Source: Orbilia blumenaviensis
Taxonomy: Eukaryota; Ascomycota; Orbiliomycetes; Orbiliales; Orbiliaceae
Length of the DNA: 64,000 nt
Reading direction: 5' to 3'
Assembly: GCA_036872755.1 (NCBI GenBank)
Contig: JAVHNS010000020.1
Location: forward strand, 62,001 to 126,000
In this document: positions 56,510 through 64,000 of the stretch, one piece after another
Layout of the letters: each line of letters starts with the position of its first letter
How positions within the stretch are numbered: the stretch's first letter is position 1
Translations under genes and position numbers: made by a program
The notes under the pieces: model-generated
What the model was told of the DNA's origin: nothing
Database searches by the model: none
The model's input: only the letters and a program-made list of their open reading frames with translations

Positions 56510-57518
56510 ATGGCAAATACTCCGACCCGAGCAACCGGCTTTCTCGATCTCCCGCGCGAACTACGAGACGAGATTTATAAATATGTCCTCGTCTTTGAAC
56601 CCCTCGATACTGCCATAAAGCCCAACGACAAGAATAAACCGGTCTGGGGGCAAGGATTCACTTCGTTGGGCCTACCCCTCCGATTGAAACACCGTCACTT
56701 GAGCCTTTCGCTGCTTAGGACCTGCCGGCAGATCTACGATGAAACCTTTCCCGTTTTTTATGGCGAAAATACCTTTGGTATATGTGTTTACGTGAATCTG
56801 ACAATGTCTCATGGCGGGGAGGTTGCACATCTTAGAGTACGTCACTATGCGCCTTGGGAACAGATGGAGTATATGTATCTGCTCTATTGGTAAGTGATAG
56901 TTACCTATGAAGTTACGAAGCATCGTAACCCAAAACTGCCTCGACATCTTTTATCTGTATTTATTACTTTTATTGAAGTTACATGGCTAATTATGACGCG
57001 GGGTGGCTGCACGTGAGCATGATATCAACAGTATGGACCCAGAAGTTCTCGAAGCAATGTATAGACCCGACGAAAACCTTCAAGAAGAATCCAATGCCGT
57101 CCATCAAATCTTACCACACGGCCATCTAATAAAAAATCTACGGATACACTGCGTAATCGATACCGTAACGCTATGGGGACCGAGTCAATGGGACGCCCGC
57201 GCGGTGAAACCTCTCGCAGACCGAATCCAAGCCTGTGTGCCAAACGCTTTCAGAGAGATCACAGTTGACCCCAGGGACGATAGCAGCCCACTAGCATTTG
57301 AATTGATGGGCACCCAGCATCTGTACGAGGATACGATAAGGTTGGTTTGGCCGTTGACGACTGATGTAGCTGGCGGGTACAGTCTCAAGTGGACATGTGC
57401 ACTGCCGAGCTTTGTTACACCTTTACGGCTGGAGGAGCAAGAGGAGTTGATTGAAAGGTTTCGGGGCAGCGGAGGGCTTCAGAGGAAAGTGGCATTTGTG
57501 AGCGTCCCGCCGCTGTAA
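56510..57518 (+). CDS. F-box-like / 2EXR-type fungal protein
   Basis: Proposed exons 56510-56889 and 57032-57518 (288 aa). The N-terminal domain has the fungal signature FLDLPRELRDEIYKYVL, then LLRTCRQIYDETFPVFYGENTF, as in the many F-box-like and 2EXR proteins of filamentous fungi. The donor (GTAAGT at 56890) is perfect. The acceptor ATCAACAG at 57031 is the only nearby AG that keeps the frame open, since TGA at 56994 lies upstream in that frame. This gives a 142-nt intron. Such proteins are thought to be adaptors or interaction modules; the target is unknown. The second exon has no recognisable domain. It lies beside MPRC copy 2. Confidence 0.7.
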
Positions 57519-58007
57519 GAGGAGGAGGAGCAGTAGCAGCAAGGCGGAAGTTGATGACGATATCTACACTATACCGGGTTGGAGTACCATCTCATGTCCA
57601 TGCTTAGTCTCGGGCCCACTAGTTCATACTGTTCATACTTATATTCATGTTCAAGAGTTTTTCAAGAGTTTAAGAGTCGAGTCATTTGCGTCCGTATAGA
57701 GGTCGTTGCCTATCTGGGTTGTTTGATGAGTCAGCATTGCATTTTGCCAAGGAGAAAGGTTCGGTTGGCCTCGTTGGGATTCAGTGTGCTGTTGTGTAGC
57801 TGTGTTGCTGTGTTGCTGTGTTGTTGTGTTGCGATAACCCCACGTCATCATCATCTGGTCTGGGATTCGCGACAGGCTTGATTCTGCTTGTCTGCTCTCG
57901 CCTTCGTCCCCATCACTGCTGTCTTATTCTAACGTCAAACCTTAAGCTACCTTCATCGTCGCCATCATTAAACATCGTCCGTCATCGTTACTGTTATCAT
58001 CGCCATC
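57519..58007. other. Intergenic region with octamer repeat
   Basis: No supported gene. It contains a TGTGTTGC-type octamer repeat near 57790-57832 and the promoter of the next gene (CATCATCGTCGCC-type repeats just before the ATG). Confidence 0.5.
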
Positions 58008-59032
58008 ATGGACACCATCCGCCCCCTTCTCCAACCGATAACAACCTCGCTGCCGCCTCCAATCAAGAACCTAGGCATCTCGCTGATCGGCGACCACTGC
58101 TATACGTCTTTGATCGAGAAGATAGACATCAGCGATACAGCCTGTATCAAACTCGGCATCTCCAAGGGTCTCGGCATCGGCATCATCGCCGCTTCCTCCA
58201 TTGTAAAAGTCCCACAGATTCTAAAAATTATAAGCTCGAATTCTGCCGCCGGCCTCTCCCTACTATCTACTTTACTCGAAACAGACGCCTACGCTATCTC
58301 CATCGCCTATAATATTCGTAATGGATTTCCATTCAGCACCTTCGGCGAGACAGCATTGATCGTGGTTCAGAACCTCGTCATCGCCGTCCTTATCCTGCAT
58401 TTCACAGGTCGTGGCGCCTATGCTGGTGTCCTTATCGCTGGTTTTGCAGCAGCCGCTTACGCGCTTTTCACTCCCAATGTCATCTCCGAGAAGACCATGA
58501 CGATCCTGCAGGCGTCGACGATACCTATTTCGCTCGCCAGCAAGATTCCACAGATCTATACTGTTTGGCAGCAGGGTGGCACTGGACAGCTTAGCGCTTT
58601 CGCAGTGTTCAATTTTTTGGCGGGTAGTTTGGCCAGAGTGTTCACTACCTTGCAGGAGGTATGATTGCCTACTCTTCTCCCTACCTTTTTTTTTTTCTTC
58701 CTTTTTCAAACAAATTGCTGACAAGAATATTTTAGGTCGACGACCCGCTGATTCTCTGGGGATACCTCGGCGGAGCAATCCTAAATGCCGTACTGACCGC
58801 CCAAATGATCTATTACTGGAACTCCTCGGGCTCATCGAAGGCCAAGAAGCGCACCAAGAAGTCGCTGAAGGCCATTCCAGATACCAAAACGCCACAGACC
58901 CCAGCAAAGACCAGATCGAAGGGTGAAGCTGAAGTCAGCATGGAAACTGCAGTATTGACCGATGGCGGATCGAAGGCCTATGCACCTGCGTCCGGGAAAG
59001 GCAGCTTGAGGAAGAAGACGAGGAAGGCTTAG
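58008..59032 (+). CDS. MPDU1: Mannose-P-dolichol utilization defect 1 homologue (PQ-loop membrane protein)
   Basis: Exons 58008-58658 and 58736-59032 (315 aa). The 77-nt intron (GTATGA...TTTTAG, GCTGAC branch site) joins in phase 0 (..LQE|VDDPLI..). MPDU1 proteins in the ER membrane are needed for use of dolichol-phosphate mannose and glucose in N-glycan and GPI-anchor synthesis. The two PQ loops are at P69-Q70 (VKVPQI) and P181-Q182 (SKIPQIY). About seven hydrophobic helices surround them, as in the family. The last 60 residues are basic and rich in Lys/Ser/Thr. The start at 58008 is the first ATG and precedes the family's short N-terminal region. Fungal versions are usually about 270-320 aa, as here. 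Confidence 0.92.
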
Positions 59033-60181
59033 ATATTTTTCCTTTCCCTTCGATTGTTTGCTTGAGTTGAACGGCTCTTAGTTTTTGTTTATCCTATCAT
59101 TTCGATGGGGTTTATAGTTAGCACCCACCCCTGTCTTTTTTTTCGTTTTATCCTTTTTTTTTTTGTGGGCGGCATGGGTTACTTTGTAAAGGTCATATAT
59201 TTTACCTATCACTTTAGCTTATCAGTTATAATCCCCCCCTTTCCTCTTTTACTCCCCCCCGCGCGGGTACTGTTATCGCGGCGTACGTAGCTAGGTTTAG
59301 GCAGATATGGGGGGCCCGAACCGCAGTCTTGCTCGCTTTCATACCTACTCAAGGAGTAATAAACCAAACTAGGCATAAAAAACCAGGCTGGCTTATCATG
59401 CTTCACTAATTCCTTAAGCCTTTCACAATTAATGCTCAATCTACATCAACTTAGACCAATTCAGATAGATGCCAATGCAGTTGTGAGTAAAATAAGATGG
59501 TACAAATACAAATATGCTTGACCATGCAGAGCTATGGCTTAGATCACTGACAAGGGAGAAAAAATGCTTCGCTGATATGATGTTTTTTGAAAAAAATATT
59601 AATGCAAATTCGAGAAGAAAATCGGAGAAAGGTGGTATGGGTACAGCTATAGAAAAAAAAAGCTAAGCCAATGCTAAGTAATTCGATAAAACATAGTAAA
59701 GGAAGTACAAAGTAGAAACCAGCCTATAATCGTCTTCTGCGAAAAAAGGTGGGTTGTTTGGAAGTGGAATTGTAGCAAATGCGCGATAGATTTCGATTTA
59801 AGGGTCGATTGAATGGCAGGGAATAACGATGCTATAAAAAAAAAGATAAAGAAAAAAAAAAGAGATGAACGCCAACAGCTTGGATATAAGTTGCCCAGGT
59901 GGATATATATATATATAAATAAGTGATAGGACGGTCAAGGAAATAATGCGCGTTTGTGTGTGATGTTAGGGGGAAGAGGAATGCATGCATGCTAAAAAAA
60001 CGACACCGAATCGATTGCATTTGTGGACAAAGGAAATCAGCGGATGCTAGCGCTTGTGTGGGAGGTTGGCAGAGGAAAGGAAATAAAAAGACAAAAAACT
60101 TTTAGTGGTATAACCTTACTCAAAAAAAAAAAAAAAAGACAATTGTTACTCCTTATCTGTCTTGTGGGGATCAATATACCA
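59033..60181. other. Convergent intergenic region
   Basis: Between the 3' ends of the MPDU1 homologue and the DUF8004-type gene. No supported gene. A-rich runs at 60120-60136 and T runs at 59138-59164. Short TATATATATATA at 59902-59918. Confidence 0.55.
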
Positions 60182-62935
60182 TCACCTTCTAGTGGCGTCG
60201 ACGCCACCCCAGGGTGCATAGATCCCCGCTGCCCCGCTTTCTCGGCTGCCCCTTGTCGTATTCGAGATATTGCTACTTCTTGGGTTCGCAGCGCTGAGGA
60301 AGACACCTGGATCGTGCTCCTCGTCCATTTCAACATCGTCGTCCTCGTCATCTGCGTCGCTGCTGCTACCTTCTACCTCGTACTGGACGTTGGGGATAGA
60401 CGAGATGCCAGAAGGGTGGCGGTTGTTATTGGCGCCAGCTATAGCTGGGATGCTAGACTGGGAGTGGCCCGCAGTGCTGGAGGCAAGAGCTGGGGTTACG
60501 GTACTCAGAATTGTGCCTGAAGGATTATTCATAGCGAGAACATTCAGGGATTCGAAAGCGGCAGGGTCGAAGTCGTCCTTTTCGAGGATCCCAGGGCCCA
60601 TTCCCAGGTCTTCTAGTCCACTACGGTAGGGTGTGTTGTGGCTATGCGTGGAATGAAGACTCGTCCTGCTGTTTCGGCTCTGCAGGCTTGTCCTTCCAAG
60701 GTTGGTGGGGACGTAACTGCTTGATGCGTAGCTTGTGACTGGGGTTCTACGCTTTGGCGGTCGGCCGTCGAGGTAGTCGTGGTGGTCTGTAGGGGTGGGT
60801 GAGACGGCCAGTTCTGCCCTCTCTGGGAAGATATCCTCATCTGCCATTGGCGGCTGGGGCACCTGATGTTCTTGAACTCGTAGTTCTCCAAGGGTCTTAG
60901 CAGATGCTTGGGCGTTCCATTGGTACGGGACTGTCCAGCAGTGGGCGCGGTACTGGCAGTAGTCTTCTTCTTCCCCGCCGCGGGAGGTTTGAGGTTGTTG
61001 TTCCCAGGGCAGTGCGCCCTTAATTGGTGCGCAGAGAAAGTAATCTACGTTGTCAGTGTATTTGAGGCCCGGGGCGTCCACTGTTATAGTAGCAAGGGTT
61101 TGGAGGACGGCGTAGATTAGTAGCCATCTACCTTTTCGTGCGTCATGAGGATCGATCTCGATGGTTCGGTCGCTCTTTTCCATCATCTGGTAGGCTGCCA
61201 CGAGACTGTTGTTAGGGGATGTATATAAGGCATCTAGATTTGTAGCCTTTATTAAAGCGAGGGCGTTTTCCTTCTCAATGGTCTTATCCGCGTTCGCATT
61301 GCGTTTTCCAAAGAAGTTGCTCTGCTTGTTCGTGCGGATGGCAGTAGTGGTCTTGACGTCCGGAACCAACGGATATGGATGCGGGATGTGTGGGTACCTA
61401 TCTTTGCCATTGCGGTCGAAAGAGAGGATGATGTCTGTGAATTGGAGGGATGCGTCATCGGCACGGAAGTCTGGCTTGTAAGGGTTAACCAGCTTTTGGG
61501 GGCCCGCAGTTCTTGTGCTGGAGCTTATCGAGGCCGCGGAAGAGGGTGGGGCTACTGATTCCCATGTGACATCTTTGTCGACCAAGAAGTCATATAGGGC
61601 ATTGAAGTCACGTTGTAACTGTTGGTACAGTAAACGACCGTATTTCTCACCACCTGGTGGCCAAGAGCCGAAGCGACTTTGGTAATGCTTTGCCAGAAAC
61701 TTTTGGAACCTGTCGAAGGCGTGTCTGGCCGGTGGGTAGCCAGCCGACATATGCGGCCACATATCAGGGAATGAGAATTGACCGTGAACCAATAGATTGT
61801 CGCAGTTCTCAGACCTGACTTGGATGTGAAGACTGGCGCGGTCGATAAGAATGCGGGTTATGGATGATATTTGTTGGTAGTCACTCAGAAGTTCCAGTCG
61901 GTTCATCATTCCGACGCAGTGAACGAAGCTCTCGCGGTATAGATCCGGCAGACGGTATTTTTCTGCGAACATGAGAGTTCCTGCAGCCAAATCGGGCATG
62001 TTCCTAACATCATCAAATTCCTTGCGGGTCAGATAACGCAGAAGGTCGCCGATATTGTCATGTCCTGGGGGCATGTATAGTTCCATTCTCTCAGCGAGGT
62101 CGAGAAGGGTCTGCCCGAAACTTGTGCCGACCAATGAACGGTTGAAGAGGACTGCGAAGAAGTTTCTAGTCGTTGCATGATGACGATATATTGCGGCCCT
62201 GTCATTTGAGCGAGGAGCGGGGAAATGCAGCTCATGCGCTATCCCTTCCAGGTCCCGACTTCCGTTAGATGGGACGGGCTGGATATCCTGATCTGCAGAC
62301 ATCAGAGAGGATGATATGCTTGTTGGAGATTGTGGAAGGTCGTCGTAGTCATAGAGGGAGCCAATTAGGAATGGAGAGTTTGTAGCCCGTAGAAGAGAGG
62401 ATCTTATCCTAAACGATGGCTGTCTGAACGGCTGGTCCTCTTTGGATTTTGAGAACTTGTCGGAGAGGTAGACAAGTGTATCTCCATCTGGGAACCAGAG
62501 TTCGGGGTCCTACATTATTTTCCTGTGTTAGTATACCTCTTCTAGACGTCCATTCAAGTATATGCAGAAGGATATCCATACCCGTCGATTAAGACCAGTA
62601 TACGTCATACATTGCCGACCGCCGCCATCCCATCTTTTGAGAATCGGAGCAGACTCGACTTCAAGATCTAACTTAGGTTTTGTCGCAACAGGACTGATCT
62701 TTTCCGCCAAAGTTCCCCGAATCTTGTCGGACTTCGAATCAATGAACGACCTGAAAACAGATTTCTGATTCGACGACGACCGACTAAAGGACCTCGAAGA
62801 AAACGAAGATAGACTAGGCGACCCTGTCGATGTTGCCGGCGTAGCAAGTCCCCCATAGCCAAACTTTGTAACTCCGCTGGATCCACTTGAAATCTTATCT
62901 AATTTCGATCGTGCTCTCGCCGAACGCTGCGCCAT
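60182..62935 (-). CDS. DUF8004-type fungal protein
   Basis: Complement(60182-62509, 62582-62935), 893 aa from the ATG at 62935 (GACAAGATGGCG context). The 72-nt intron (GTATGG...TGTAG) joins in phase 0 at ..LNRR|DPELWFPDGDTLVYL.., a hallmark segment of this filamentous-fungal family. The core runs from about residue 100 to 440: the DPELWF segment, then the region RNFFAVLFNRSLVGTSFG, DLLRYL..FDDVRNMPD and EKYRLPDLYRESFVHCVGM, as in related proteins. Function of the family is not known to me. The C-terminal half is disordered, Ser/Thr/Pro-rich, with an acidic run (DADDEDDDVEMDEE) near the end. The frame stays open upstream to about 63190 without an ATG, so the real gene may have a further 5' exon. 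Confidence 0.85.
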
Positions 62936-64000
62936 CTTGTCGGTCGGTGATGCTCGAAAGCTCTGTCGGTTTCTACCAAATAATCCCTTCCTTCCGGAAT
63001 GATATCGTGACCGTCTTAACGGTAATATTCGCCGTCTATGGCTGTCGGGAAGAGTTCGGGCTTTGGTGCCGCTGCTGTTGTATATTCCAGTGTCGGTGAT
63101 TGATTTTATATCTGGGGGGAAAGTTATTGTCGGTTCTGGTTCTGTACGATCCAAATCTGAGAGAAGTAGGCCGGGAATTTTGTCGGTTTATTTAAAAAAT
63201 TTAAAAAAATTTAAATAATCCCGAGTTTTAAAGAAGAATAGATAGATATATTGCGGTTGGAGGATGTTAGATCGATTTCGAGATGATGTTAATGGTGTTA
63301 ATGTTGGGCCGATATAAGATTATATTACGATATCGCTTCGATGCAATGTCCCCTCACTCGGGTCGTCGATTTCCAGCCGCCCGCCGCGAAACTCTCATGC
63401 AAACACGCCCCAGAACACAGCACATGCAAGAAAAAAGATAAAGGAGCACTGGTAGAACTTAAAAAGATATCGGCGGCTCTGGCTTGCGGGGACCACCGGT
63501 GATAAAATAATTATAATCGCGGAGCACAAGAACTCCTACGCTCGCACGGGGCGAAAGGACGTGGAGGAAAGGAAGGAATCTCAGGGAAAAAGAAGATGGA
63601 AAGATAAGTACTACTAGCAAGCACCCCAGCTGGCCAGGTCGTGAGGGTTAACTTGCAGGGGAGGCGCTAACAGACTAGTGGAGAAAGATAGGCAAAGCGA
63701 GAGGCCTAGCTCACCCGCCTTTGCTTTTGCTTCGCCTTGCTGTAATGTTCGATTTCGGATTCCGTTTTTGGAGGCGGGATGGACTCGTTATCAATGCAAT
63801 GGGACCAGAAGTGTACGTAAACTCTGTACCAAATCTCAAACCGCTGCGCTGACAAGTACTGGTATCAAACAATACAGAACTTGGATATCAAAGACAGGTT
63901 CGGCAGGCTGTACTGGGCGCGCGGGGTCTCAACTAAGTCTTGGTAGCCGGGCTGATCTGATGCTTCTTTTTTTTTTTTTGGTTTCTAGACTCGGCACTGG
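62936..64000. other. Upstream region of the DUF8004-type gene and window edge
   Basis: The first 250 bases form an open frame in phase with the gene that is either leader sequence or part of an additional 5' coding exon; an acceptor-like CTTCTCTCAG (minus strand) lies near 63159. From 63190 to 64000 no gene is recognised. Confidence 0.4.

Noticed and set aside
1..64000. tRNA, rRNA, CRISPR and riboswitch signals
   Set aside because: GGTTCAAA/GGTTCGAT-like words (for example near 2587, 8046 and 10947) lack a partner A-box and cloverleaf, no regular repeat-spacer array exists, and no rRNA-like sequence was recognised. A tRNAscan-type computation would be needed to exclude tRNAs fully.

Overview
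This window is nuclear DNA from a filamentous ascomycete (Pezizomycotina). The reasons are: short introns (about 57-370 nt, mostly under 150) with GTAAGT/GTATGT-type donors and CTAAC/CTGAC branch sites; a fungal proteasome RPN2, COX10, MPDU1 homologue and TGL-type patatin lipase; families largely confined to filamentous fungi (DUF8004-type protein, Atg28-like coiled-coil protein, cupredoxin protein with one membrane span, trichothecene-acetyltransferase-like BAHD enzyme, fungal F-box/2EXR-type proteins); and scattered long poly-A/T tracts and microsatellites. The lineage-restricted small proteins are compatible with a deep-branching group such as Orbiliomycetes or Pezizomycetes, but the sequence does not prove this. 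No bacterial-type operon, CRISPR array, rRNA gene or confident tRNA gene is visible.

Layout. 1-6 kb: a promoter-like stretch, the cupredoxin/transmembrane gene (+) and an unrecognised two-exon gene (-). 6-11 kb: gene-poor DNA with a possible decayed reading frame and a 32-A tract. 11-31 kb: housekeeping genes, mostly on the + strand: alpha/beta hydrolase, RPN2 (five exons), Atg28-like protein, sphingomyelinase-type EEP protein, a four-helix membrane protein and a polyglutamine-extended DCAF7/WDR68 WD40 protein, separated by 1-3 kb of non-coding DNA. 32-42 kb: COX10, a protein with a three-fold FSVSTNDW repeat, a tiny MPRC-type protein, a membrane plus AT-hook protein, the BAHD acyltransferase, and a putative small gene with a 9-nt first coding exon.

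43.2-48.3 kb is the most unusual part. It holds four tandem, intronless, same-strand genes for 84-114 residue proteins that share MPCA-x-PYLP, HGW, WL-x-AY and F-x-C motifs. Between the second and third copies lie an F-box gene and an unrecognised gene carrying an HEVCH motif. A second small family (MPRC-x-K-x-P) has one member at 36.7 kb and one at 55.9 kb; the latter sits next to an F-box-like gene at 56.5 kb. I know of no described family matching either set.

48.8-64 kb: the four-exon patatin/triacylglycerol lipase (-), a 3.8 kb non-coding stretch, the MPRC-2 and F-box-like genes, the MPDU1-type PQ-loop protein (+) and the DUF8004-type protein (-).

The recognised genes serve unrelated cell functions (protein degradation, heme A synthesis, dolichol-sugar use, neutral lipid hydrolysis, autophagy). 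There is no sign of a metabolic gene cluster around the BAHD gene. Exon coordinates come from matching splice sites to reading frame and, where the family is recognised, to its expected continuity; no transcript evidence was available.
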